Below are positions 15,446 through 22,304 of a stretch of DNA of 25,283 nt, one piece after another. A model generated the notes under the pieces. It saw only the letters and a program-made list of their open reading frames with translations. It ran no database searches and was not told the origin of the DNA. The DNA lies in NCBI GenBank assembly GCA_910588625.1, contig CAJUQN010000033.1, forward strand, positions 1 through 25,283, given 5' to 3'. The translations under genes were made by a program, and so were the position numbers. This stretch comes from an uncultured Oscillospiraceae bacterium. Lineage in GTDB: Bacteria; Bacillota; Clostridia; Oscillospirales; Oscillospiraceae. Every line of letters begins with the position of its first letter. The stretch's first letter is position 1.

Positions 15446-15695
15446 TGTCGTAGGGCAATGTGATTTATCCTGTTTGGGGCAAAGTCGTTTATCCACCCCG
15501 GCCCTCGGGCCGGACTGCCCCTACTCCATGGTGATATAGCGCAGAATGTCCCTAAAATCCTTGTATTAGGCAGGGAAAGGATAGTCCGAAGGACAAAAAA
15601 GTGACCCCACGTCGTTAGACGCAAGGTCACTTTTTTCTATGGCGTAGGCTGGTGTTTATTGCCCTACACAGGATAAATCACATTGCCCTACGACA
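15446..15695. repeat. 250-bp MITE-like element with 28-bp perfect inverted ends
   Basis: Arms 15446-15473 and 15668-15695 are exact inverted copies over 28 bp, starting TGTCGTAGGG and ending CCCTACGACA. The interior holds no ORF of note but has a CCGGCCC/GGGCCGG hairpin (about 15500) and a strong terminator-like hairpin with AAAAAAGTGACC pairing with GGTCACTTTTTT (about 15595-15637). No clear target duplication is visible. Size and ends fit a non-autonomous transposable element; a double-hairpin RNA is the alternative. Confidence 0.7.
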
Positions 15696-15750
15696 TAGTA
15701 TCCTTGACCTTGCCCCTCTATTATAGCTGACCTCTCTCTACATTGCAAGT

Positions 15751-16071
15751 CTAAATCGTCTCAATGAGGCAATTGAGGATAGCTTCAATCTTATGCTGCT
15801 TCTCCAAGTCCAGCTCTCCCAGCTTCTCCGCCAGAGGTGTCCACCGGATGGGAGTATCCACCGCAACGTAGGCTGACAGGATGGCATCAGCTCCAGTCCC
15901 GAGGGCATTGCATATGTCGATCAAGGTAGGTAGGGCAGGCATCAGCAACCCACGTTCAATCCGTGAGATCGAGTTAGAGGCCACATCTGTTATCTCCGCA
16001 AGCTGCTCCTGGGTCATGCCTCTCTCCTTGCGTATGCGCTGTATAGCCTGTCCACCCTGCTTGAAGTCCAC
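15751..16071 (-). CDS. XRE-family transcriptional regulator (106 aa, GTG start)
   Basis: This is a soluble DNA-binding protein. The HTH domain spans residues about 8-65, with IQRIRKERGMTQEQLAEITD and VASNSISRIERGLLMPALPT as the helix-turn-helix, then a C-terminal helical tail (LAEKLGELDLEKQHKIEAIL) that may dimerise. GTG at 16069-16071 follows AGGAGGG by about 8 nt. It lies alone between the MITE-like repeat and a truncated SLOG gene transcribed away from it. The intervening ~130 bp therefore carries divergent promoters and possibly its operator. Confidence 0.82.
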   Translation of the reverse strand: MDFKQGGQAIQRIRKERGMTQEQLAEITDVASNSISRIERGLLMPALPTLIDICNALGTGADAILSAYVAVDTPIRWTPLAEKLGELDLEKQHKIEAILNCLIETI

Positions 16072-16141
16072 CGCTATCCCTCCTACGTCGATGTTTCACC
16101 CATATTATGAGCGAACTAGACGTGTTAATTCCAGAATGCTA

Positions 16142-16170
16142 TGGGCAAAACTCGACGCATAGAGTATAAT
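16142..16170 (+). promoter_or_regulatory. Promoter of the truncated SLOG gene
   Basis: TGGGCA (16142-16147), 17-nt spacer, TATAAT (16165-16170), followed by GGAGGTG at about 16188 and ATG 16201. The rest of 16072-16200 holds no gene. Confidence 0.45.
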
Positions 16171-16200
16171 TAGGTGTAACTCTTTGCGGAGGTGTTCCCC

Positions 16201-16254
16201 TATGCTGGATAGCTGCTGTGCCTTCACAGGTCATCGGCCACACAAACTCCCATG
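16201..16254 (+). pseudogene. SLOG/DUF1273 gene, first 18 codons only
   Basis: The ATG with GGAGGTG upstream starts MLDSCCAFTGHRPHKLPW, which is the hallmark N-terminus of DUF1273/SLOG proteins (CCFTGHRP-KLPW, a nucleotide-binding Rossmann-like family common on clostridial elements). Homology stops at about 16254, where the IS21 remnant begins. Translation would continue out of frame through IstB sequence to 16450, giving a meaningless tail. Promoter and ribosome binding site are intact, so the chimeric message is probably still made. Confidence 0.7.
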
Positions 16255-16597
16255 GATATCCAGGGCGCAAATCTCTTTTTCCAGCTCATTGCCAGACGGT
16301 ATGAGAAAACGTCCACCGTTTTTACCTCCAACAAGACCTTCTCCCAGTGGAACGAGGTCTTTGCCGACGTCACCATCGCCTCCGCCATCCTGGATCGTGT
16401 ACTGCATCACTGCACCGTTATCAACATCAAGGGCGAGTCTTACCGCCTGAAAGAACGCAAAGAATTTATGCGTCAGAAACAGCAAATCGTGAACACTCTT
16501 TTTGAGCAAGGCAGCTGCTGATTTTGTTACCCACCCCCCGCCGAAAAACTACAAAATTTCTTCGGCGTTTTCTTACAATTTTAGATTGGCGTTGACA
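16252..16597 (+). mobile_element. IS21-family remnant: IstB C-terminus plus IS right end (inverted copy)
   Basis: The plus strand reads GANLFFQLIARRYEKTSTVF, then SNKTFSQWNEVFADVTIASA to a stop at 16519-16521, the last ~85 residues of IstB. The right end finishes in TGACA at 16593-16597. Bases 16326-16597 are an inverted copy of 56-327 with scattered substitutions. This copy retains about 70 bp more IstB. The ATPase core is absent. The outer flanks (GTAGA after it, CGCCC before the left copy) do not match. Confidence 0.8.
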
Positions 16598-16664
16598 GTA
16601 GAGTATCCCTCTCTGGGAGTTGACCGTAATCACATCTGCTAGATACCAGTTACAGACTATACGG

Positions 16665-16694
16665 ACAAGGAGTGCGCTAATGCACTCCTTGTCT
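16665..16694. terminator. Perfect 12-bp hairpin downstream of the TnsD-like fragment
   Basis: GACAAGGAGTGC (16665-16676) and GCACTCCTTGTC (16683-16694) around GCTAAT. It is followed by TTATCC on the plus strand. The T tract is poor, but the position just past the TnsD-like stop (16703) suits a terminator. Confidence 0.55.
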
Positions 16695-16702
16695 TATCCG
16701 TT

Positions 16703-17290
16703 TCATTCAATCAAGGCTACGATTCGATTCGCCGTCTCAGCGTCCGTGTATTGCTGCAAATAGGGGATGATTGATTGAAAGTTCTTCTTTTTCACCCCTG
16801 AGAGTTTCCTAATATCCGACCAATAGAAGGGCTTACCTTGCGCTCTTAATCTCTGATATGCCCAAATGATCTTCCTGGCCCAGCTCTCGGGATAGGTCTC
16901 TGTGTATCGTTCAAAGATGGCCCTGCATCTTGGCATATTCTCCAGTTGATGCCCCAGCAAGCCCATCTCCCGATACACAAGTCTCTCTGATACTCGTTCG
17001 GGCCTACTGTTCTCGTTGGCCGTGCCATCATATACGCCTTGGACAACCTTTTCCAATATAGGGGCTGTGTCTGCATCCAACTGTACCCAGTCTACGGGGG
17101 CGGTATCTTTCATGTAGTGGCTGTCCTGCTCCTGCTGAATCTGTTCCGGTGTCAGAGTAGAGGACGTTAATTCCTCTGGCTCCATGCCGAGGAAAAAGGC
17201 AATCTGGCAGACAACGGAGAAATCAGATCGGCTCCCCAGCAGCACCCTTTGAATCTGGTACATACTCGCTATGTTATATAGTCCCATTTC
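16703..17290 (-). pseudogene. TnsD/TniQ-like target selector, C-terminal fragment
   Basis: The minus frame reads MGLYNIASMYQIQRVLLGSR, then FSVVCQIAFFLGMEPEELTS, then helix-turn-helix-like repeats ending WARKIIWAYQRLRAQGKPFY and WSDIRKLSGVKKKNFQSIIP. The pattern (WA-x-L-x-GxPxxW-xxIR) is that of the C-terminal domain of Tn7-type TnsD proteins, which recognise the target DNA. The N-terminal TniQ zinc-finger region is missing. The frame only opens inside the end of the parM gene, so the 5' part was lost in the rearrangement that joined the two. The name rests on pattern memory; another repeated-HTH protein is possible. No TnsABC genes are in the window. Confidence 0.55.
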
Positions 17291-18188
17291 TCTGTAGATA
17301 TTCGTACCCTTTTGCTGTCGCACAAATATCCTCGTTGATAACTACCCGGCCAACATCAAACTCTCCGAAGTTTTTGATCAGACAGCCACCGCCGCCTACA
17401 ATGTACAGCTTCATCAGCTCCGGGTCATACTCATGCTCCCGCAGGCGGCGAAAGATGCCGGCTACATAATCCTTGGCAGTTGACTGAATTGCGGTCAGAT
17501 ACCGCTCGCTGATCTCCGCAGTCCCGTAGCGCAGCACACGGTCAATGACTGTTTCGTCAGCGGCAGAACCGTAGAGCTTCAGCAGATTTTCCCGAACCGC
17601 CAGCATACATTGGTGCGTCCCGTATTTTTCGGTGAAGCACTTTTTCTCCTGGGGGCGGCGGTCATTGATATACATAACGTTCATCGTTCCGTTGCCGATG
17701 TCCGCCAGCATATTCACCCCACGAAAGTTTCGGAGTTGGTCAGCCACGGCGGCAAAGCCCTGGGGAAAAATGTCCGCTTCGGCAAAGTCAACGTGGTACT
17801 CCACACCCCGGAAAATAAAATCCACGCTGTCCCTTTGCAGCAGATACCGCTTGAAAGCGTCCTTTTGCTCACTGACCCAAGTGAGCGGCAAACCCGCCGC
17901 CAAGTAGACGCAGGCCGAGGTCTGTTTGCGGATGTTCAACTCCCGCCCGATAGCGGCGAGAGTCAGGATGTAGTAGTCGCTGTCCGCCATCTTGTCGGCG
18001 GTGAACTCCTTGTGTTCCTCGCCGATCAGATAATAGCGGCCCTCAAAAACCAGCAGATTGCTCTTGAAGGTCGGCTCCTTATCGAAGGAAGCCACGCCGG
18101 TTTTGAAGCGGCAGTTGGCGGTTTTGATGTTGCCATAGCCGTGGTCGATACCGATGATAATTGGCTCATTGTGATTCAAAATGTTCAT
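17274..18188 (-). CDS. parM: ParM/StbA actin-like segregation ATPase (304 aa), altered C-terminus
   Basis: This actin-fold ATPase pushes plasmid-like DNA apart. Phosphate loop 1 is GIDHGYGNIKTANC near residue 13, phosphate loop 2 is MLADIGNGTMNV near 170, and the adenosine motif is LYIVGGGGCLIKNF near 270. The start at 18186-18188 follows GGAAAGGA by about 5 nt. The last residues (GYEYLQRNGTI) seem foreign: relatives end with a longer helix, and the reading continues into the TnsD-like frame, so about 10-20 residues are probably lost. No ParR gene follows. The hairpin array at 18268-18445 lies directly upstream, where ParM systems keep their centromere. It is likely to fold, but function is doubtful without ParR. 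Confidence 0.8.
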   Translation of the reverse strand: MNILNHNEPIIIGIDHGYGNIKTANCRFKTGVASFDKEPTFKSNLLVFEGRYYLIGEEHKEFTADKMADSDYYILTLAAIGRELNIRKQTSACVYLAAGLPLTWVSEQKDAFKRYLLQRDSVDFIFRGVEYHVDFAEADIFPQGFAAVADQLRNFRGVNMLADIGNGTMNVMYINDRRPQEKKCFTEKYGTHQCMLAVRENLLKLYGSAADETVIDRVLRYGTAEISERYLTAIQSTAKDYVAGIFRRLREHEYDPELMKLYIVGGGGCLIKNFGEFDVGRVVINEDICATAKGYEYLQRNGTI

Positions 18189-18267
18189 AAAAATCCTTTC
18201 CGCTGTATAACAGCAAAGGGCGATCCGTAGACCGCCCGCTTTCAAACGTTCTCCTGGGATGGTTTCC

Positions 18268-18445
18268 GTTACAGATAAATCAAGTAGTCATTTTGCACAC
18301 TTGGTTTACCTGTAACACGGCTGCAAATTTGTTACGGGTGAACGTAGTGGAATTTGTTTCCACTACGTCTATCCGTAACGCTTCTGCCCATAGCTTGTTA
18401 CGGCTCATGCAAGTGGTCATCGTAACCACTTGCTTTATCTGTAAC
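18268..18445 (-). repeat. Three-unit array of 49-bp palindromic hairpins
   Basis: Units lie at 18268-18316, 18331-18379 and 18397-18445. Each begins GTTAC and ends GTAAC, each is exactly 49 bp, and they are spaced 63 and 66 bp apart. The inner stems differ in sequence yet stay paired (GCAAGTGGT/ACCACTTGC; CGTAGTGGAA/TTCCACTACG; CAAGT/ACTTG), which is covariation. On the minus strand all read (S)VTD-like codons ending in TAA. The unit at 18397-18445 encodes the C-terminus of the zinc-finger protein, and the other two are non-coding copies between it and parM. Confidence 0.85.
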
Positions 18446-18778
18446 GCTTTGCCGATATACTCGCTGACGGCAGGCATTGCTGCAATATACAGCGTCTGAT
18501 CGCTTGGGCGTGAATGTGCTTCCACACATCTTGCAGACCTGGGTGCGGGGCGGCTGGGCCAAGCGCCGCTGTATCAGCTGCTTTTTATAGCCGATTTTGC
18601 CGCATTTTTTGTAATAGCAGTATTTCTTGGACCAGATTCGCGTATAGAAAACGCACCCGCATCCCTCACAAATGATCTTGCGGATAGGGGCCACAGGCTT
18701 ATATTGGCCACTGAGCTGCCTGTCATAATTCTTCTTCATAATATCCTGGTTCTGGTACTCCCAATCGCAATTCCACAT
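18398..18778 (-). CDS. Small protein with two Cys4-type zinc fingers (126 aa)
   Basis: The product has two treble-clef-like fingers: ICEGCGCVFYTRIWSKKYCY (then KKC) at about residues 37-62 and VCKMCGSTFTPKRSDAVYCS (then NAC, RQRVYRQ) at about 79-110. The tail SVTDKASGYDDHLHEP is encoded by the first hairpin unit of the array downstream. AGGAGG at 18789-18794 lies 10 nt before the ATG. The fingers closely resemble those at the C-terminus of the recombinase encoded just upstream (VCEQCGKTFMAGIPNAKFCH, CANCGKVFSTTRTDVKYCSN). It may therefore bind DNA or protein at the same element. A terminator separates the two genes. The function is unknown. Confidence 0.7.
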   Translation of the reverse strand: MWNCDWEYQNQDIMKKNYDRQLSGQYKPVAPIRKIICEGCGCVFYTRIWSKKYCYYKKCGKIGYKKQLIQRRLAQPPRTQVCKMCGSTFTPKRSDAVYCSNACRQRVYRQSVTDKASGYDDHLHEP

Positions 18779-18802
18779 TGATTTTCAGCCTCCTTTGTGA
18801 TA

Positions 18803-18834
18803 GAAAAGAGCGGTCCGCAACATTTGCGGGCCGC
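18803..18834 (-). terminator. Terminator of the tnpW-tnpX operon
   Basis: On the minus strand GCGGCCCGCAA pairs with TTGCGGACCGC (one mismatch) with a 3-nt loop, followed by TCTTTTC. It lies 12 bp after the recombinase stop and also just ahead of the zinc-finger gene's ribosome binding site. Confidence 0.75.
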
Positions 18835-18845
18835 CCCATGATGTA

Positions 18846-20900
18846 TCAAACGCTCGCCGCCGTTGTGGGCTTTGTGCCTGCCTCTGCGGAACTTGTCACT
18901 CTCCTTGTAGCATTACGTTCCCGCTGCATTCTTCGGTTGGCTTCCACCCTGCAATCGTTAGAGCAGTATTTGACATCCGTTCTCGTGGTCGAGAATACCT
19001 TTCCGCAATTCGCACAGGTGCAATCACGCCGCCTGCTTTCCGCCGCTTGGCGAATGTAAAATTTAGCCCGACAGTTAGGATGACAGAATTTGGCGTTCGG
19101 AATGCCCGCCATGAAGGTTTTCCCGCACTGTTCACAGACTCTTTCAAACGGTGGACTCAGGTTCTCACCCGCTTTCAGCCTGCGATACCGCTCCCGGCTA
19201 CGGATACGTTCTTTCCGAAGCCGTTCCTGTTCCTTCAATTCTTCTTCGGTCAATTCAGGGGCGGGAAGATCAAATTTGCCGATGAACTTCAGGTAAATGT
19301 CTACCTCCTGCACCCGATCGCCGTCAGAACGGTCAGGGGCGTGGACAATGATTTTGTCAACGAACTCGTTAATCATTGGCGTGGTCAGCTCTGAGAAATT
19401 TGTGTACTTCCTCGCAAGGTCGAGAAAACGCTCCACATTAGCGGTGTCCTGCTCAAAGTTAACCAACGCCGATTCGGCCTCCGTGATAGATTGCCGGAGC
19501 GCCGTCTGCTCCTGCTCATACCCGGCGAGAAGGGTGTCAAAGCGTTCCTCTCCAATGCGGCCCACCGCATAGGATTCGTACAGTTTTTTGATGATGGTGT
19601 CCAGTTCGTCAAAGCGCCGCCTGTCCTTGTTCAGCTTACGCTTCAAGTCCTTCGCCGCCTGCGCTTGCTGAACCTCGGACGCTGCCCGAACCTTCCGAAT
19701 AAACTCGGCCTCGTTGGAAATGGCGTAAGCACTGGTGATTTTGATGGTTTCCAGAATCAGCGTTCTTAGCGCCTTAGTGGAAATGTGGTGGTTACTGCAG
19801 ACCTTGTCGCGCCGCTGACCACCCAGCTTATAGGTAGAGCACTCATAGGCGTCGGATGGATACGGTTTTGTATCGCTGCCCCGTGTCCGCTGGTTGTACA
19901 TCTTTGCCCCGCAGTCCGCACAGAATACCAGCCCGGTCAAGGGATTCGCTTCGCCTAGCGTATCAATGCGGCGGGGTGTTCCCCGCAGTTTCTGAACAAG
20001 TTCCCAGGTGCCCTTGTCCACGATAGCCTCGTGGGTGTTTTCAAAAATCAGCCAGTCCTCCGGTGCGCGGCGTACCGCCCGCCTGTCCTTGTAGGACTCC
20101 TTATGAGAACGGAAATTGACCGTATGCCCCATATATTCCGGCTTGGACAGTATCTGTCCAACGATGAAGTCGCTCCAGGCGTAGGGACGGTCAATATTTT
20201 CCTTGCTTTTCCAAGGACCGCGCCCCTGCTTTGCCAGGTAAGCCGCAGGGGACTCTACCTTATCGTGATACAAAATGTTCGCAATATCGCTCAGACCGTG
20301 CCCTTCAATGGCCAACTGATAGATACGCCGCACAACTGCCGCCGCTTCCTCGTCAATCAACCAGTGATACTTGTCGTTGGGGTCTTTTTTATAGCCGTAA
20401 ATAGCCTGATTGGTGGTCGGTTTTCCGGATTCACCTTTGACCCTGATGGCGGTGCGCTGCTTCCGGCTCAGATCGCGCAAGTACCACTCGGACATGATAT
20501 TGACAAAGGGGGCAAACTCACCAGAGCTGGGATCATTGCTGTCGATACTGTTCCCGATGGCAACGAAGTGGATACCATAGCGTTTGAAAACGACCTCCGT
20601 GTAAAAGCCCGTCTGGAGATAATCTCTCCCTACCCGGCTGAGGTCCTTGACCAGAAGATGTTCTACTTTCCCGGCCTCAATGTCGGCAATCAGCTGTTTC
20701 CATGCGGGGCGATCAAAATTTCCGCCAGACCATCCGTCATCGGTATAGTGGACGATGTTACCGTAGTCATGATCGGCGGCATAACCCTCCAGGTATCGTT
20801 TTTGATTGATGATCGAATTACTGTCCCCTAAAGATTCATCGTCACGGCTGAGGCGTTCGTATAACGCTGTAATCTTTGTCTCCGTCTGTCTGGCGCTCAT
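18846..20900 (-). CDS. tnpX: TnpX-type large serine recombinase with C-terminal zinc fingers (684 aa)
   Basis: This enzyme cuts and rejoins DNA at element ends to excise and integrate a transposon. The resolvase domain spans about 1-165 with ALYERLSRDDE (nucleophile Ser18), SIINQKRYLEGYA and LLVKDLSRVGRDYLQTG. The Recombinase domain is about 180-310 (PTTNQAIYGYKKDP, EEAAAVVRRIYQLA). The zinc ribbon is about 325-380 (VFCADCGAKMYNQ ... CSNHH). A coiled coil lies at about 390-500, and the DUF4368-like region has NEFVDKIIVHAPDRSDGDRV. Two extra Cys4 fingers lie at about 590-660. The start overlaps the tnpW stop (ATGA) with AAAGGAG upstream. Length is near the 707 residues of the Tn4451 enzyme. 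It looks intact and is probably the active enzyme of the right-hand element. Confidence 0.92.
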   Translation of the reverse strand: MSARQTETKITALYERLSRDDESLGDSNSIINQKRYLEGYAADHDYGNIVHYTDDGWSGGNFDRPAWKQLIADIEAGKVEHLLVKDLSRVGRDYLQTGFYTEVVFKRYGIHFVAIGNSIDSNDPSSGEFAPFVNIMSEWYLRDLSRKQRTAIRVKGESGKPTTNQAIYGYKKDPNDKYHWLIDEEAAAVVRRIYQLAIEGHGLSDIANILYHDKVESPAAYLAKQGRGPWKSKENIDRPYAWSDFIVGQILSKPEYMGHTVNFRSHKESYKDRRAVRRAPEDWLIFENTHEAIVDKGTWELVQKLRGTPRRIDTLGEANPLTGLVFCADCGAKMYNQRTRGSDTKPYPSDAYECSTYKLGGQRRDKVCSNHHISTKALRTLILETIKITSAYAISNEAEFIRKVRAASEVQQAQAAKDLKRKLNKDRRRFDELDTIIKKLYESYAVGRIGEERFDTLLAGYEQEQTALRQSITEAESALVNFEQDTANVERFLDLARKYTNFSELTTPMINEFVDKIIVHAPDRSDGDRVQEVDIYLKFIGKFDLPAPELTEEELKEQERLRKERIRSRERYRRLKAGENLSPPFERVCEQCGKTFMAGIPNAKFCHPNCRAKFYIRQAAESRRRDCTCANCGKVFSTTRTDVKYCSNDCRVEANRRMQRERNATRRVTSSAEAGTKPTTAASV

Positions 20901-21109
20901 GATGCGCTCCTTTCAGACTGACGGTTCATTTGTGGCACATTCATCATACCACAATTTGTCGGTGATGCCAACCCTTCGCGCTGGATTAGCCGCATAATTT
21001 TGTCCTCCATAGTCTCGTTCCCGTCCTCTTTGGTAAAAATATTCACTTTGAAAACCGTACTTCCGATTCGCCGGGTCATGGTGGTGCTGGTGCTGGTGTT
21101 GTTGGTCAT
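20897..21109 (-). CDS. tnpW: TnpW-family small transposon protein (70 aa)
   Basis: The core RRIGSTVFKVNIFTKEDGNE, then TMEDKIMRLIQREG is the conserved TnpW pattern (beta strands followed by an amphipathic helix). The N-terminal stretch is Thr/Ser rich and probably disordered. GAGG lies about 7 nt before the ATG. The stop overlaps the tnpX start by 4 nt, so it is translated together with the recombinase, as in Tn4451-type elements. Its role there is unclear; an accessory or directionality function is inferred from position. Confidence 0.8.
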   Translation of the reverse strand: MTNNTSTSTTMTRRIGSTVFKVNIFTKEDGNETMEDKIMRLIQREGLASPTNCGMMNVPQMNRQSERSAS

Positions 21110-21175
21110 TGTACCTCGCTTTCTTCGTTTGTAGGGTATTCCCCGATATGCTGTTGTCCCTATTCAGTTGTTGAC

Positions 21176-21215
21176 GCAGAAATGCCGCCCCGACAACTTG
21201 GGGCGGCATTTCTGC
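21176..21215. repeat. Perfect 16-bp inverted repeat upstream of tnpW
   Basis: GCAGAAATGCCGCCCC (21176-21191) and its exact complement (21200-21215) around GACAACTT. There is no T tract on either side, so it is a poor terminator. It lies in the 337-bp divergent region between tnpW and the XRE gene. The rest of that region holds the promoters and no gene. It could be a leader hairpin of tnpW, an operator, or a recombinase site. Confidence 0.75.
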
Positions 21216-21415
21216 AAAAGCCGCTATAGCATCCGATTCTCCTTTCCGCATTGATTTGAGGTGTTTTATCCTCTGATACCAATATACGGAGAAAATGGTG
21301 CAGACCGAAAAAATATGGCGTTATTGCAATTTCAGAGACTGTCCATATTAAAAATTGCAAAAATGCAAGAGACAAAATTCGACAACTTTCGCTATGGGGT
21401 ATTGTCAAAATGGTG

Positions 21416-21421
21416 TATAAT
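21416..21421 (+). promoter_or_regulatory. Candidate -10 box of the XRE-sigma operon
   Basis: TATAAT at 21416-21421, 25 nt before ATG 21447. No acceptable -35 is visible at 16-18 nt. Nearby GACAA (about 21381) and TTGTC (about 21403) form a spaced inverted repeat that may bind the regulator or allow activator-dependent use. Confidence 0.45.
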
Positions 21422-21446
21422 CTGGTATCATAGGAAGGATACTGAC

Positions 21447-22304
21447 ATGAAACAGAACTATTTGCCGGGGACTGTCCGGGAGCGGATACAGGATCAACTG
21501 AAAGAACGGAAAATAACGCAGGGGGAACTCGCTGCGGAGATCGGCATATCCGAAAGCGCCCTCAGCCGGTTTTTGAGCGCAAAAACCGACAAAATCGGTG
21601 ACGATTCTATCGTCAAGATTGCGGAGTTTCTGGGCGTGTCCACCGACTTTATTCTCGGGCAGACAGACTTTCCGGAACGCCGCAATTATGATATAGGAGA
21701 ATTGGGGCTGTCCTACAAGGCAGCGATGGTACTATACACCAGAGAAGTGGATACCGATGTTGTCAACCGTATCCTGGAGAATCCGAAGTTTCCTGAGATC
21801 ACTCGGATGATTGCTCGCTATTTCAAGGATACGATTGCTGAACCCCTTGCTGGACAAAATGCCGTGTGGGATACCTTGCGACTGTTTGGCAGTACAACGG
21901 ACACCAGTTGTTTAATGAATCCACAGGAGGGCATGGAAGCTGTAACCCAAATCGTCAATATGCAAAAGACACCACCCCATGCGATGGATATTCAAATGAT
22001 TCAAAGCGCCCTGATGGATATGTTATGTGATATCAAGGCCGGTATCCAGACGAACACGCCTACCACGGAACTGGCTACCAAGCAAATCACTCAGATCATG
22101 ATGGCGAATATGACAAAGGGAGGCAGCGCACAACCATTGATGCCGCAGATTTCCCTTGAACAGCTCGCGGAAGGTTACTCTACATACACAGGTGCTCCAT
22201 TAAAATTGGGCGAACAGTTTTCAGACCTTATCAAGAATTTCATTTTAGATTTTATAGATATTGCACAGAAGCAGGGCCTGACAAATGAAAGACCTGACGA
22301 ATGA
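21447..22304 (+). CDS. XRE-family regulator with long C-terminal domain (285 aa)
   Basis: The N-terminal helix-turn-helix (about 10-70) reads QDQLKERKITQGELAAEIGI, SESALSRFLSAKTDKIGDDS and LGVSTDFILGQTDFPERRNY. The ~210-residue C-terminal part is helical (YKAAMVLYTREVDTDVVNRI, MIARYFKDTIAEPLAGQN), without a known domain that I can name. ATG 21447 is chosen because AGGAAGGA at 21432-21439 precedes it by about 7 nt; the frame is open 62 codons further up without a site. Its end overlaps the sigma gene by 20 bp. It is divergent from tnpW and is a good candidate for the repressor or switch of the element. Confidence 0.82.
   Translation: MKQNYLPGTVRERIQDQLKERKITQGELAAEIGISESALSRFLSAKTDKIGDDSIVKIAEFLGVSTDFILGQTDFPERRNYDIGELGLSYKAAMVLYTREVDTDVVNRILENPKFPEITRMIARYFKDTIAEPLAGQNAVWDTLRLFGSTTDTSCLMNPQEGMEAVTQIVNMQKTPPHAMDIQMIQSALMDMLCDIKAGIQTNTPTTELATKQITQIMMANMTKGGSAQPLMPQISLEQLAEGYSTYTGAPLKLGEQFSDLIKNFILDFIDIAQKQGLTNERPDE

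Noticed and set aside
56..16597. Recent composite IS21 transposon
   Set aside because: The outer flanks (CGCCC and GTAGA) do not match, both IS copies lack IstA and the ATPase core, and the copies differ by substitutions.
18268..18445. CRISPR array or integron attC sites
   Set aside because: Only the ends of the units are conserved and the interiors differ while staying palindromic. The spacers are 14 and 17 bp, and the GTTRRRY/RYYYAAC arrangement of attC does not fit.
20913..21251. 112-aa minus frame upstream of and overlapping tnpW
   Set aside because: It runs through the perfect 16-bp inverted repeat and overlaps tnpW in another frame; no supporting protein motif.
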